14,821 nucleotides of DNA from positions 1 to 14,821 of the forward strand of contig JAJYDI010000032.1 in the NCBI GenBank assembly GCA_021777635.1. The letters run 5' to 3'. Origin of the DNA: Pseudomonadota bacterium. GTDB lineage: Bacteria; Pseudomonadota; Gammaproteobacteria; Xanthomonadales; Rhodanobacteraceae. A program made the position numbers and the translations under genes. The notes beneath the pieces are model-generated. The model was not told the DNA's origin and searched no databases. It worked only from the letters and a program-made list of their open reading frames with translations. Below are positions 1 to 10,910 of this stretch, in pieces (the first letter of the stretch is position 1; the number at the start of each line of letters is the position of its first letter).

Positions 1-1
1 G

Positions 2-2113
2 CTGACCGCGCGCGGCAATCTGGTGGCGGTGATCAGCAACGGTACCGCGGTGCTGGGCCTGGGTGCGATCGGGCCGCTGGCGGCCAAGCCGGTGATGGAA
101 GGCAAGGCCGTGCTGTTCCAGAAGTTCGCCGGTATCGACGTGTTCGACATCGAGATCGACGAGCGCGATCCGGACAAGCTGGTCGAGATCATCGCCAGCC
201 TGGAGCCGACCTTCGGCGGCATCAACCTCGAGGACATCAAGGCGCCGGAGTGCTTCGCCGTCGAGCACCAGCTGCGTGAGCGCATGCGTATTCCGGTATT
301 TCACGATGACCAGCACGGGACCTCGATCATCGTCGGCGCGGCGGTGCTCAATGCGCTGCAGATCGTCGGCAAGGACATCGCCAGCGTGCGCGTGGCGGCA
401 TCCGGCGCCGGCGCGGCCGGCATCGCCTGCCTCGACATGCTGGTGCGGCTTGGCGTGCGTCCCGAGCACATTCGGGTGGCCGACAAGGACGGGGTGCTCT
501 ATCGCGGCCGGCCGGGGCTCGACCCCGACGGCGCCCGCTATGCGCGCGACACCAGCGCGCGCGCGCTGGCCGATATCGTCGTCGGCGCCGACGTATTCCT
601 CGGCGTCTCGGCCGGCGGCGTGCTGAAGCCGGCGATGGTCGCCAGCATGGCCGGGCAGCCGGTGATCCTCGCACTGGCCAACCCGACGCCCGAGATCGAT
701 CCGGAGCTGGCGCGCGCCGCGCGTCCGGACTGCATCGTCGCCACCGGGCGTTCGGATTATCCCAACCAGGTCAACAACGCGCTCTGCTTCCCGTACATTT
801 TCCGCGGTGCGCTGGACGTGGGTGCCACCACCATCAACGAGGCGATGAAGGTGGCCTGCGTGCACGCCATCGCCGAACTGGCCCGGCGCGAGGCCAGCGA
901 TGTCGCCGCGCGGGCCTACGGCGGCAAGGCGCCCAGCTTCGGACCCGAATACCTGATCCCGCAGCCGTTCGATCCGCGTCTGCTGGTGCAGCTGGCGCCG
1001 GCGGTGGCGCAGGCGGCGATGGACTCCGGCGTCGCCACCCGTCCGATCACCGACATGGACGCCTACCGCGAGCGGCTGATGAACTTCGTCTTCCGTACCG
1101 GTCTGGTGATGAAGCCGGTGTTCGACCGCGCCAAGGCCGACCCCCGGCGCGTGGTCTATGCCGAAGGCGAGGAGGAAACCGTACTGCGCGCGGTGCAGAC
1201 GGTGGTTGACGAGCGCCTGGCGCGGCCGATCCTGATCGGCCGCCCCGACGTGATCGCGGCGCGCATCAGGCGCATCGGCCTGCGTATCCGCCCCGGCAGC
1301 GATTTCGAGCTGGTCAACATCCATTCCGATCCGCGCTTCCCCGATTACTGGCAGCAGTACTACGCGCTGATGCGGCGGCGCGGCGTGACGCCCTCGCTGG
1401 CCAAGTCCTTCGTGCGCTCGCGTACCGCGGTGATCGCGGCGCTGATGGTCGAGCGCGGCGAGGCCGACGCGCTGATCTGCGGCCTGGTCGGGCGCTACCA
1501 CAAGAAGCTGGCCTATCTGCTGGAAGTGCTGCAGACCGATCCCGGCGTGGACTGCCCGGCGGCGATGACCGCGGTCGCCAACGACAAGGGCGTGTTCTTC
1601 TTCCTCGATACCCACGTCAAGGAGAACCCCACGCCCGAGCACATCGCCGAGGCCACCCTGCAGGCGGCGATCCGGCTCAGGCTGTTCGGCATCCAGCCCA
1701 AGATCGCGCTGCTGTCATCGTCCAATTTCGGCAGCCGCGACACCGAGGGGGCGCGCAAGATGCGGCGTGCGCTGGAGCTGATCCTGGCGCGCGTGCCCAA
1801 GCTCGAGGTCGAGGGCGAGATGCAGGCCGACGTCGCGATGGAGGCGACGATCCGCGAGCACCTGTTTCCGAACTCCCGCCTCGGCGGGCGCGCCAACATG
1901 TTCGTGTTTCCGGATCTCGAGTCGGCCAACATCGCCTTCAATCTCGTGCGCATGATGACCGATGGCGTGGTGATCGGCCCGATCCTGATGGGGGTCAGCA
2001 GGCCGGCGCACGTGCTCACGCCGTCGGCGACGGTGCGGCGCGTGATCAACATGACCGCGATCGCCTGCGTCGAGGCGCAGATCCGCGCGGCGCCCGGACG
2101 CGACGAGGGCTGA
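2..2113 (+). CDS. maeB: NADP-dependent malic enzyme with phosphotransacetylase-like domain, 5' end missing
   Basis: Oxidative decarboxylation of malate to pyruvate with NADP reduction, in the cytoplasm. The frame is open from base 2, so the GTG at 23 is an internal valine codon and not a start. 703 residues are visible; MaeB proteins have about 760, so roughly the first 55-60 are outside the window. The malic-enzyme half carries the lysine-containing [11 protein letters not shown] segment (near 92-124), the FHDDQHGT metal/substrate motif (299-322) and the dinucleotide loop ASGAGAAG (398-421). From about 1110 onward the protein resembles phosphate acetyltransferase ([15 protein letters not shown], later [12 protein letters not shown]). 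In the MaeB family this tail is generally regulatory, sensing acetyl-CoA, rather than catalytic. The gene ends 17 bases from the convergent glycosyltransferase gene, and I see no hairpin between them. The family call is firm; cofactor preference is from family knowledge. Confidence 0.95.
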   Translation: MTARGNLVAVISNGTAVLGLGAIGPLAAKPVMEGKAVLFQKFAGIDVFDIEIDERDPDKLVEIIASLEPTFGGINLEDIKAPECFAVEHQLRERMRIPVFHDDQHGTSIIVGAAVLNALQIVGKDIASVRVAASGAGAAGIACLDMLVRLGVRPEHIRVADKDGVLYRGRPGLDPDGARYARDTSARALADIVVGADVFLGVSAGGVLKPAMVASMAGQPVILALANPTPEIDPELARAARPDCIVATGRSDYPNQVNNALCFPYIFRGALDVGATTINEAMKVACVHAIAELARREASDVAARAYGGKAPSFGPEYLIPQPFDPRLLVQLAPAVAQAAMDSGVATRPITDMDAYRERLMNFVFRTGLVMKPVFDRAKADPRRVVYAEGEEETVLRAVQTVVDERLARPILIGRPDVIAARIRRIGLRIRPGSDFELVNIHSDPRFPDYWQQYYALMRRRGVTPSLAKSFVRSRTAVIAALMVERGEADALICGLVGRYHKKLAYLLEVLQTDPGVDCPAAMTAVANDKGVFFFLDTHVKENPTPEHIAEATLQAAIRLRLFGIQPKIALLSSSNFGSRDTEGARKMRRALELILARVPKLEVEGEMQADVAMEATIREHLFPNSRLGGRANMFVFPDLESANIAFNLVRMMTDGVVIGPILMGVSRPAHVLTPSATVRRVINMTAIACVEAQIRAAPGRDEG

Positions 2114-2130
2114 GAGCGCCTGCCGCGTGC

Positions 2131-2877
2131 TTACAGTTCCTCGACGCCGCTGACGCGGGCGCGGCGGATCAGCCAGGCGACGCCGCGCAGATCGGCGATG
2201 CCCACCCACAGCCGATCCCACAGGCCGTACTTGGATACCCCGCGCGTGCGCGGGCGATGGTTGACCGGCACGCTCTCGCAGCCGCAGCCGGCGCGCCGGA
2301 CCAGCGCCGGAAGAAAGCGGTGCATGTGGTCGAAGTACGGCAGCAGAAGAAACGTCTCGCGCTCGAACAGCTTCAGCCCGCAGCCGGTATCCGGTGTGGC
2401 GTCGCCGAGCATGCGCGCGCGGACGCCGTTGGCGACCTTCGACGACAGGCGTTTGCTGAAGCCGTCGCGACGCGTGGTGCGCCAGCCGGCGAACAGTTTC
2501 ACCGCCGGGGCGGCGCGATCGCGCGCCGCCAGCAATCTGGGGATGTCGGCAGGATCGTTCTGGCCGTCCCCGTCCAGCGTCGCCACCCAGTGTCCGCGGG
2601 CGGCGCGCACGCCGCTCCACACCGCAGTGCTCTGGCCGCTCTGGCGTGCGTGATGCAGCACGCGCAGTTCGGGGAAGTCGGCGCGGGCGGTGCGCAGCAC
2701 GCTCAGGGTGTCGTCGCGGCTGGCATCGTCGACAAAGATGATCTCGAAATCGAGCCGGTCGCGCAGTACGGCGGCGATCTCGGTCAGCAGCGGAACGACA
2801 TTGTCGCGCTCGTTGAAGACCGGGACGACGACGGACAGCTCGGGCATGGCGGACGATTCGCGGTCGCCAGCGGTCAT
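2131..2877 (-). CDS. Family 2 glycosyltransferase (polyprenyl-phosphate sugar transferase-like)
   Basis: 248 residues with a GT-A fold of the dolichol-phosphate-mannose synthase/ArnC type, which moves a nucleotide-sugar residue onto a lipid or glycan acceptor. The order is: SVVVPVFNERDN at 15-26, the nucleotide-binding acidic pair in FVDDASRDDT at 48-57, the DGDGQNDP metal motif at 102-109, and GCGLKLFERE at 165-174. ArnC and many relatives have two C-terminal membrane helices; here the tail is short and basic with no clear helix pair, so it is probably cytoplasmic or peripheral. The ATG at 2877 overlaps the parB stop in an ATGA (2874-2877), which points to translational coupling and favours this start. 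MPELSVVV, ten codons in, is a possible alternative start. Neither has a clear Shine-Dalgarno sequence. Donor and acceptor cannot be read from the sequence. Confidence 0.9.
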   Translation of the reverse strand: MTAGDRESSAMPELSVVVPVFNERDNVVPLLTEIAAVLRDRLDFEIIFVDDASRDDTLSVLRTARADFPELRVLHHARQSGQSTAVWSGVRAARGHWVATLDGDGQNDPADIPRLLAARDRAAPAVKLFAGWRTTRRDGFSKRLSSKVANGVRARMLGDATPDTGCGLKLFERETFLLLPYFDHMHRFLPALVRRAGCGCESVPVNHRPRTRGVSKYGLWDRLWVGIADLRGVAWLIRRARVSGVEEL

Positions 2878-3740
2878 GATCGCCGCAGCCGCTCGAGCAG
2901 GCCGTCCAGTTCGTCGAGGCTGTGGTAGCGGATCACCAGCTTGCCGCGGCCGTTGCGGCCGTGGCTGAGTGCCACCGGCGCGGCCAATCGTTCACACAGC
3001 TCGCGCTCGAGGGCATCGATGTTGGGATCGCGTCCGCCGCCGCCGTGCGGTTTGCGCGCGGGTGCGGACTGGCGGCGACGCACCGCATCCTCGAGTTCGC
3101 GCACCGACCAGCCGGCGGCCGCGGCCTCGCGCGCCAGCGCCACGGCATCGATCTCGGGCAGGGTGGCCAGCGCGCGCGCATGGCCCATGTCGAGCTTGCG
3201 CTCGTCGAGCAGATCGCGAATCGGCTTGGGCAGCTCCAGCAGGCGCAGCAGGTTGGACACCGCCGCGCGCGAGCGGCCGACCGCCGCGGCGACCTGCTGG
3301 TGAGTGAGATCGAACTCCTCCAGCAGTCGCGCCAGCGCGCCGGCCTCCTCCAGCGGCGTCAGATCCTCGCGCTGGATGTTTTCGATCAATGCCATCGCCA
3401 GCAGCGACTGCTCGGGCACCTCGCGCACCAGTGCCGGTACCTCGGCGAGCCCGGCGCGTTGCGCCGCGCGCCAGCGGCGCTCGCCGGCGATCAGCTCGTA
3501 GCGCTCGCGGCCCAGCGCGCGCACCACCAGCGGCTGGATCAGGCCCTGGGCCTTGATCGAGGCCGCCAGTTCGTCCAGCGCGGCGACGTCGAAGTGCTGC
3601 CGCGGCTGGTACTTGCCGGGCTGGATCGCGGTGACCGCCAGCGTGCGCAGGTCGCCGTCGCCCTCGTTCGCCGGGGCGTCGCCGCTGCCGCCGAGCAGCG
3701 CATCGAGGCCACGTCCGAGTCCGCGTTTCTTCGCTGCCAT
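2874..3740 (-). CDS. parB: Chromosome partitioning protein ParB (CTP-dependent clamp)
   Basis: Binds parS sites near the replication origin, spreads as a CTP-gated clamp and works with ParA to segregate sister origins. 288 residues. The basic start MAAKKRGLGRGLDALLG is the classic ParB opening and fixes the start at 3740, although the frame is open further upstream inside parA. The ParB/Spo0J N-terminal domain spans about 33-125, with the CTP-binding box GERRWRAA at 86-93 and ENIQREDLTPLEEA at 120-133. A helix-turn-helix lies near 145-170 (LTHQQVAAAVGRSRAAVSNLL). A linker rich in G, R and H near 225-240 leads to the C-terminal dimerisation domain (LVIRYHSLDELDGLLERL). It starts 8 bases after the parA stop. 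No parS-like site (TGTTTCACGTGAAACA type) was found by eye in this window. Confidence 0.97.
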   Translation of the reverse strand: MAAKKRGLGRGLDALLGGSGDAPANEGDGDLRTLAVTAIQPGKYQPRQHFDVAALDELAASIKAQGLIQPLVVRALGRERYELIAGERRWRAAQRAGLAEVPALVREVPEQSLLAMALIENIQREDLTPLEEAGALARLLEEFDLTHQQVAAAVGRSRAAVSNLLRLLELPKPIRDLLDERKLDMGHARALATLPEIDAVALAREAAAAGWSVRELEDAVRRRQSAPARKPHGGGGRDPNIDALERELCERLAAPVALSHGRNGRGKLVIRYHSLDELDGLLERLRRS

Positions 3741-3748
3741 GGGGATGC

Positions 3749-4549
3749 TCAGTGGAGGCCGGCGGCGGTCGCCGCGGCACTGGTGGCGGTGCGCTCGCGG
3801 CGGATCATTTCGCCGGCGAGTCCGAGGTAGGCGATCGCGCCGCGCGATTCGCGGTCGTAGAGGTTGATCGGCTTGCCGTGGCTGGGCGCCTCGGCCAGCC
3901 GCACGTTGCGCGGAATCACCGAGCGCAGGAGCTTGTCCCCGAAGTGGCGGGTGAGCTGCGCCGAGACCTCGTTGGCGAGGTTGTTGCGCACGTCGTACAT
4001 GGTGCGCAGCAGGCCCTCGATCTCGAGCTGCGGATTGAGCCGCCGGCGCACCGCCTCGATGGTCTCCTTGAGGCTGGCCAGCCCTTCCAGCGCGAAGTAC
4101 TCGCATTGCACCGGGATCAGCACGCCATGCGCGGCGGTCAGCGCGTTGATGGTCAGCAGGTGCAGGGTCGGCGGGCAGTCGATCAGGATGATCGGATAGC
4201 GGTCGCCGAGCGCCGCCAGCTGTTCCTTGAGGCGGAACTCGCGCGCCAGCGTGTCCATCAGCTTGAGCTCGGCGGCGGTCAGGTCGCTGTTGCCGGGCAG
4301 CAGGTCGTAGCCGGCCTCGGTGGCCAGGATCGCGCGCTCGATCGGAGCCTCCTCGAGCAGCACCTCGCAGCCGTTGGGTTTGGCCGCGCGCTTGTCGATG
4401 CCCGAGGCCATGGTGGCGTTGCCCTGCGGGTCGAGATCGACCAGCAGCACCTTGCGCCGCGCCTCGGCCAGCGCCGCGGCGAGGTTGACCGCGGTGGTGG
4501 TCTTGCCGACCCCGCCTTTCTGGTTGGCGATGGCGATGATGCGCGTCAT
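3749..4549 (-). CDS. parA: Chromosome partitioning ATPase ParA/Soj
   Basis: Deviant Walker-type ATPase that binds DNA non-specifically as an ATP dimer and is driven off by ParB, moving origins apart. 266 residues, normal for chromosomal Soj/ParA without an N-terminal DNA-binding extension. The deviant Walker A KGGVGKTT is at 11-18 with the signature Lys11 and catalytic-loop Lys16. VDLDPQGN follows at 37-44 and the Walker B-like LIDCPP lies near residue 122. The C-terminal segment ([19 protein letters not shown]) is typical of the family. Its ATG overlaps the rsmG stop in an ATGA (4546-4549), so the two are translationally coupled. An AAGG lies about ten bases upstream as a modest ribosome-binding site. 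The order rsmG-parA-parB is widespread in bacteria and supports the call. Confidence 0.97.
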   Translation of the reverse strand: MTRIIAIANQKGGVGKTTTAVNLAAALAEARRKVLLVDLDPQGNATMASGIDKRAAKPNGCEVLLEEAPIERAILATEAGYDLLPGNSDLTAAELKLMDTLAREFRLKEQLAALGDRYPIILIDCPPTLHLLTINALTAAHGVLIPVQCEYFALEGLASLKETIEAVRRRLNPQLEIEGLLRTMYDVRNNLANEVSAQLTRHFGDKLLRSVIPRNVRLAEAPSHGKPINLYDRESRGAIAYLGLAGEMIRRERTATSAAATAAGLH

Positions 4550-5199
4550 GGGTGGTGCCTTGCGGGCCGCGTAGCCCTCTTGATTACCACCAGATGCCGT
4601 TCCGCGTCCAAACCCGGCACCGTCAGCCGTTCCACGGCAGCGACACGAAAGCCCGGCGGCAGCGCGGCCAGCTCATCATCCGGACGGCGACCCTTGAACG
4701 CCAGCCAGGCGCCGTCGCGTGCCAGCAGGTGCCCGCCCCAGCGCAGCATGTCGGCGAGGCTGGCCAGGGCACGGGCGGTGATCCGGTCATGGGTGCCGGT
4801 GCAGGCCTCGGCGCGCGCCTGGATCACCTCGACCTGCGGCAGCTCCAGCACGCGCACCGCCTCGCGCAGGAAGCCGGCCTTCTTGCCGTTGCTGTCCACC
4901 AGCGTCACTTTGAGCTGCGGCAGGGCGATCGCCAGCGGAATCCCGGGCAGCCCGGCGCCGCTGCCGAGATCGGCCAGCGTCATGCCGGCGATCCAGGGCC
5001 GCACCACCAGCGAATCGAGCAGATGGCGCGTCACCATCGCCGCCGGTTCGCGCACCGCGGTCAGGTTGAATTTGCCGTTCCAATGCTCGAGCAGGGCGAT
5101 GTAGTCGAGCAGGCGCTCGACGGCCGCATCCGGCAGCGCCAGCGCCAACGCGTCGAGTCCGGTCGTGAGCTGCTGTTTGAGCGCCGTGCGGGCCGGCAT
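4546..5199 (-). CDS. rsmG: 16S rRNA (guanine-N7) methyltransferase RsmG (GidB)
   Basis: S-adenosylmethionine-dependent methyltransferase that modifies a guanine in the 530 loop of 16S rRNA; loss of RsmG gives low-level streptomycin resistance in other bacteria. 217 residues from the chosen ATG at 5199, matching the family length. I chose this start over an upstream in-frame start at 5289 because an AGGAGA lies six bases before it and conservation begins here. The SAM-binding loop is [14 protein letters not shown] at 77-90, preceded by RHLLDSL (58-64) and followed by [14 protein letters not shown] (101-114). It is the first gene of the apparent rsmG-parA-parB-glycosyltransferase unit. The usual upstream partner mnmG (gidA) is not here; a small SPFH protein gene occupies that side. 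Confidence 0.96.
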   Translation of the reverse strand: MPARTALKQQLTTGLDALALALPDAAVERLLDYIALLEHWNGKFNLTAVREPAAMVTRHLLDSLVVRPWIAGMTLADLGSGAGLPGIPLAIALPQLKVTLVDSNGKKAGFLREAVRVLELPQVEVIQARAEACTGTHDRITARALASLADMLRWGGHLLARDGAWLAFKGRRPDDELAALPPGFRVAAVERLTVPGLDAERHLVVIKRATRPARHHP

Positions 5200-5204
5200 G
5201 CCTG

Positions 5205-5210
5205 TCTCCT
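5205..5210 (-). promoter_or_regulatory. Ribosome-binding site of rsmG
   Basis: On the minus strand AGGAGA sits with a five-base gap before the ATG at 5199 (six counting from its last G). It is the clearest Shine-Dalgarno in the minus-strand half of the window and decides the rsmG start against the longer in-frame reading. Confidence 0.8.
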
Positions 5211-5237
5211 GCGGCAGCCGGCCGCGGTGGGCCGCCC

Positions 5238-5266
5238 AGTATCCCGGCGCACCGCGGTGAAATCCA
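5238..5266 (-). promoter_or_regulatory. Weak candidate promoter for the rsmG-parA-parB-glycosyltransferase unit
   Basis: Reading the minus strand, TGGATT (5266-5261) and GATACT (5243-5238) are separated by 17 bases, matching 3 of 6 and 4 of 6 consensus positions. The spacing is right but the -35 is poor. A perfect palindrome CACCGCGGTG lies in the spacer. This is the only reasonable sigma-70-like pair I see in the 126-base gap upstream of rsmG; it could be chance. Confidence 0.25.
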
Positions 5267-5277
5267 GCCCGAACGCA

Positions 5278-5306
5278 CGGGGCCCGCACATGGCGGGCCC
5301 CGTTTT
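5278..5306. terminator. Strong GC hairpin, terminator-like, best oriented for the + strand
   Basis: A perfect 10-base-pair stem (CGGGGCCCGC, 5278-5287, pairing with 5293-5302) closes a five-base loop. On the + strand it is followed by TTTT (5303-5306), as in an intrinsic terminator. On the minus strand, the direction of both flanking genes, what follows is TGCGTT, a poor U-tract. It lies 23 bases past the stop of the SPFH gene, so it probably ends that transcript despite the weak tract, or blocks antisense transcription out of rsmG. Confidence 0.6.
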
Positions 5307-5325
5307 GCCTTGAGAGTCGGCGTCG

Positions 5326-5790
5326 TCAGTCGAGCTCGGTGTCGATGCGGGTCACCAGCAATCCATGAGCCTCCACGGCGGCGTTCAATGTCCGCTTCAG
5401 CACCGCGTTGCGCTCGCCGACGGGGGCCTGCGGATCGATGCCAAGCAGGACGGATCGTGCGCGTGCCTGCAGCAGCGCGTCGGCGCCCTCGATCATGTTC
5501 TCGGCGCGCGCCGGATCAAGCACCTGCCAGTACAGCGTGGCGCGCACGGCACGCGCCGCCGCGCCGCCCTGCGCCAGAGTTTCGTCCAGTCGCAGCGTGC
5601 GACCGGTGAGACTGATCTTGTGCGCCACCCGTTCCAGCAGCGGCAAGACCATGTGCGTACCTGGCGTGAGCAGGCGCGCTGGCCGCCCGAGCCGATGCAG
5701 GGAATACACCTGGCCTTCGGGAATGCGCTTGATCGACAGCGCAACGACCATCAAGACCAGGCAGAGCAGGGCAATCAGAGTGAGCGGCAT
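5326..5790 (-). CDS. Small membrane-anchored SPFH/band-7 (stomatin-like) protein
   Basis: 154 residues. Residues 2-20 form one hydrophobic helix (LTLIALLCLVLMVVALSI), then KRIPEGQVYSLHRLGRPARLLTPGTHMVLPLLERV, the hallmark start of an SPFH domain (pattern: V...R.GR..R.L.PG.H...P...R). The core continues through ISLTGRTLRLDE and ATLYWQVLDPARAENMI to the end of the fold at VTRIDTELD. In stomatins, flotillins and QmcA-like proteins a long coiled coil follows at exactly this point; here the protein stops, so the domain is whole but the oligomerising coil is absent. Such proteins usually scaffold membrane proteases or other partners, but no partner gene such as an NfeD homologue is adjacent. There is no clear Shine-Dalgarno before the ATG at 5790. 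Function is not inferable beyond membrane association. Confidence 0.75.
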   Translation of the reverse strand: MPLTLIALLCLVLMVVALSIKRIPEGQVYSLHRLGRPARLLTPGTHMVLPLLERVAHKISLTGRTLRLDETLAQGGAAARAVRATLYWQVLDPARAENMIEGADALLQARARSVLLGIDPQAPVGERNAVLKRTLNAAVEAHGLLVTRIDTELD

Positions 5791-6109
5791 GATTTTTAAT
5801 CAACGAGTTGAATGCGCTAGGTCGAGTGATATATCGAGACTATCTGCTATCTGGCCGTTAATGCTACGGGCCTGAGCATGCCTTAACTCCAAACTAACGG
5901 CAACACCCTAGGCTGAAATCAGCTTGCCGGCCGTGCGTGCGGTCACAAGACATGCATCTTGCGTGCCGGAGCGGTAGCGTGGCCGACCGTCAGCGCAGCC
6001 GGTGCGGGTGGCGCCCGCAGGATGCCGCGGGTTTCAGCGTGCCGCCCGCGCCCTCCGCCCGCGCAGTGCGGGGCCGCGTCAACGGCGACTCACCCGCGAT
6101 GGCGGGGAT
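5791..6109. other. AT-richer intergenic gap without a recognisable gene
   Basis: 319 bases between the SPFH gene and the end of the TPR-oxygenase gene, both on the minus strand. The 120 bases at 5791-5910 are about 46% GC, far below the rest of the window, which suits a promoter for the SPFH gene, though I see no -35/-10 pair I trust. Noted structures: a 7-base-offset direct repeat CTATCTGCTATCT near 5840, a small hairpin CAAGA...TCTTG (5946-5961), and a 5-base-pair hairpin CCCGC-GATG-GCGGG (6093-6106) just after the TPR gene stop that lacks a U-tract. A + strand open frame from 5937 runs into the antisense of the TPR gene and is not credible. Confidence 0.6.
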
Positions 6110-7972
6110 TCAGGCCGGAACGACATCGAAGGCGATCGTCAGCCGCGTCTGCGTGCCCGAAAAGGGCACGGTGCCGTGCCACATGTACGACGGGAACAGC
6201 ACCAGCAGGCCCGGCTCGGGCTTGACGAAATGCTCGGCCGGCAACGGCGGTTCCAGCGCCAGGCCGGGCTGCCCGAACTTGATCCAGCCGGCGTGGTCGT
6301 CACCCTGCACGGCATCCGGCAGTTCGATGTAGCACGCCGACGAGAGCCAGCCGTCGGTGTGGAAGTGATCGACGTGGAAACCGCGGGGACGCAGCTGCAC
6401 CGACCAGCTGCCGCTGAGCCGATAAGCGCCGCTGTTGCGCGCGCGCAGCGGATCGTCACCGGCGCCCAGCCAGGCCATGTGCTCTCGGATCGGACGATCG
6501 ATGGCATGGAAAAACGCGCGGATCACCGGGTCATCGGCATGGGCCAGGTTCTCCAGCGTCTGGCTGCCGCCACGCAGCGACTGGTCCGGTGGATGGCCGT
6601 AGGTGGTATGGCGTCGCCGCAGCGCCACGGCGAGATCGCGCAGATAGCTCGCGCGATCCGCCCAGCCCGGCGGTGCATCGAGGACATAGCCGCGCACCAT
6701 GCGCGCGTAGTCATAGAGCGCGCCATAGCGCGGATCGCCGCGCAGGCGCCAGATCGTGGCCTGCAGGGCGCGCAGGTGCTGGTCGTGCGGATAGTGCAAC
6801 TGCAGCGCCTTGATGCGTGGCTCGGCGTCATCGAGCTCGCCGCAGGCAACGAGGATGTCGCAGAGTGACGCATGCACCGAGGCTGCGGCCGGCGCCAGGG
6901 CCTCGGCTCGGCGCGCGTAAGCCAGCGCGGCCGGGCGGTCGGCAGGCAGCGCGGTCATGGCCGCGCCGAGCAGTTCGTCGGCACCGGCACCGGGCAACGC
7001 CGCGGCGCGCGCGAACAAGGCGTGGCCGCCCGGCACGTCTCCGGTGCCGACATGCAGGGCGGCCTTGATGGCCAGCAGTCTCGGTTGCGCGGGATCGGTC
7101 GCGAGCGTCGCGTCCAGTGCGGTGGTAGCGACCGCGAGATCGCCATGGCGAAGCCAGAGCAGCTGTGCGAGATCCTGCTGCGCTTCGGCAAAGTCGCCGC
7201 GGCGCGCGACCGCTTCCCGAAACGCGGCTTCCGCCTCGTCATAACGGCCCAGTGCCGCCAGCGCACGGCCCAGCAGGCCCCAGGTCTCGGGCAGGTCGCT
7301 GCCCTTGGCCAGTGCGCGCTGTGCCGCTGTCATCGCGGCTTCGTTGCGTCGGGCCTGGTGCAGGGCCAGCGCCAGGTCGTGTTCGGCGCGTGCGCTCTGC
7401 GGCGCGAGTTGCGCGGCGCGCTGCAGGGCCGCGATCGCCTCGTCGTGGCGCTCGAGCTTCTGCAGGGCATAACCGTGGGCGCCGAGCAGTTCGGCATCGC
7501 CGGCGCCGCCGGTCAGCGCGGACACGGTGATCGACAGCGCCTCGGCCGCGCGTTCGCCGGCAAGCAGCAGTTGCGCCAGGCTCAGTGCCGCGCGCGGGAA
7601 ACGCGGATCATCGGCATGCGCCCGGCGCAGTTCGCGCTCGGCCTCATCGCTGCGACCGCTGCGCGCCAGCAGCTCGCCCAGCGCCACCCGCGCCGGTACC
7701 CAGCGCGGATCCAGCGCCAGCACGGCACGGAAGGCGTGCTCCGCGGCAGCCGGGTCGCCGCCCTCCAGACAGGCGCCGCCCAGCATCCAGTGCGCCTGCA
7801 GCAGCGCCGGCTGGCGCCGGACCAGTTCTTCGAGCACGCTGCGCGCCTGCGCGAACTGGCCGTTGCGCAGCAGCAGGCCGGCGTGTTGCAGGGTCGGGGT
7901 CGCGGCGGGAGCGGACGGGTGCATGATCGGGGTCGGTAACGGCGCTGCCCACGGTGCGCGGGCAGATCGCAT
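6110..7972 (-). CDS. TPR-repeat protein with C-terminal 2-oxoglutarate/Fe(II) oxygenase-like domain
   Basis: 620 residues from the ATG at 7972. About residues 28-395 are tandem tetratricopeptide-type helix pairs (for example HAGLLLRNGQFAQARSVLEEL, WGLLGRALAALGRYDEAEAAF), a protein-binding solenoid. A linker of about 120 residues follows (near 400-520), then a cupin-like domain to the end. This has HVDHFHTDGWLSSACYIELPD (533-553), which lines up with the H-x-H...LSG-x-YY pattern of the putative 2OG-Fe(II) oxygenase family (PF13759-like). A distal MWHGTVPF follows with His599, and Arg610 is a plausible 2-oxoglutarate contact. His536, His538 and Asp540 are the candidate metal ligands at the first site. 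The second ATG at 7924 (MHPSAPAATP) may be the true start; neither has a good Shine-Dalgarno. No signal peptide. The substrate is unknown. It is divergent from the S10 peptidase, with 174 bases between the starts. Confidence 0.85.
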   Translation of the reverse strand: MRSARAPWAAPLPTPIMHPSAPAATPTLQHAGLLLRNGQFAQARSVLEELVRRQPALLQAHWMLGGACLEGGDPAAAEHAFRAVLALDPRWVPARVALGELLARSGRSDEAERELRRAHADDPRFPRAALSLAQLLLAGERAAEALSITVSALTGGAGDAELLGAHGYALQKLERHDEAIAALQRAAQLAPQSARAEHDLALALHQARRNEAAMTAAQRALAKGSDLPETWGLLGRALAALGRYDEAEAAFREAVARRGDFAEAQQDLAQLLWLRHGDLAVATTALDATLATDPAQPRLLAIKAALHVGTGDVPGGHALFARAAALPGAGADELLGAAMTALPADRPAALAYARRAEALAPAAASVHASLCDILVACGELDDAEPRIKALQLHYPHDQHLRALQATIWRLRGDPRYGALYDYARMVRGYVLDAPPGWADRASYLRDLAVALRRRHTTYGHPPDQSLRGGSQTLENLAHADDPVIRAFFHAIDRPIREHMAWLGAGDDPLRARNSGAYRLSGSWSVQLRPRGFHVDHFHTDGWLSSACYIELPDAVQGDDHAGWIKFGQPGLALEPPLPAEHFVKPEPGLLVLFPSYMWHGTVPFSGTQTRLTIAFDVVPA

Positions 7973-8146
7973 CAGTGTGCGCGAGTCTCCATCGCCCCCG
8001 GCAGGCGCGCAACATGACCGCGCCTGCGCCGCCGCCGGCCAGTGCCATCAGTCCCGGGAACCCGTCGCCGTCGCGCTGGTCAGAGAACCCGATGCATCGC
8101 ACCCGCGCCCTGTGCTGCGGCGCCCCAACCTTCCGTGAGCCAGCCC

Positions 8147-10817
<2,671 letters not shown>

Positions 10818-10865
10818 GCGTGCCTTCCGCTTTGTCGTCCATTGGGGACTTCTCCTCTGGACTTC

Positions 10866-10882
10866 CTTCGGCCGTCCCGAAG
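10866..10882 (+). terminator. Small hairpin downstream of hemB
   Basis: CTTCGG (10866-10871) pairs perfectly with CCGAAG (10877-10882) around loop CCGTC, 48 bases after the hemB stop, followed a little later by CCCTTTGG. Stem of six and no real T-run: a weak terminator candidate, or simply the first hairpin of the repeat region. Confidence 0.3.
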
Positions 10883-10910
10883 AGGGACTCCCTTTGGTCG
10901 CGTTGGTCGT

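Noticed and set aside
2009..2014. CACGTG as the core of a parS site
   Set aside because: Flanks (GCG...CTC) do not match the TGTTTC/GAAACA arms of parS, and it lies inside maeB coding sequence.
3752..5104. 450-codon open frame on the + strand
   Set aside because: Antisense to parA and rsmG; an effect of high GC lowering stop-codon frequency.
5937..6332. 131-codon + strand open frame after the low-GC patch
   Set aside because: Most of it is antisense to the conserved oxygenase domain of the TPR protein; no recognisable motif.
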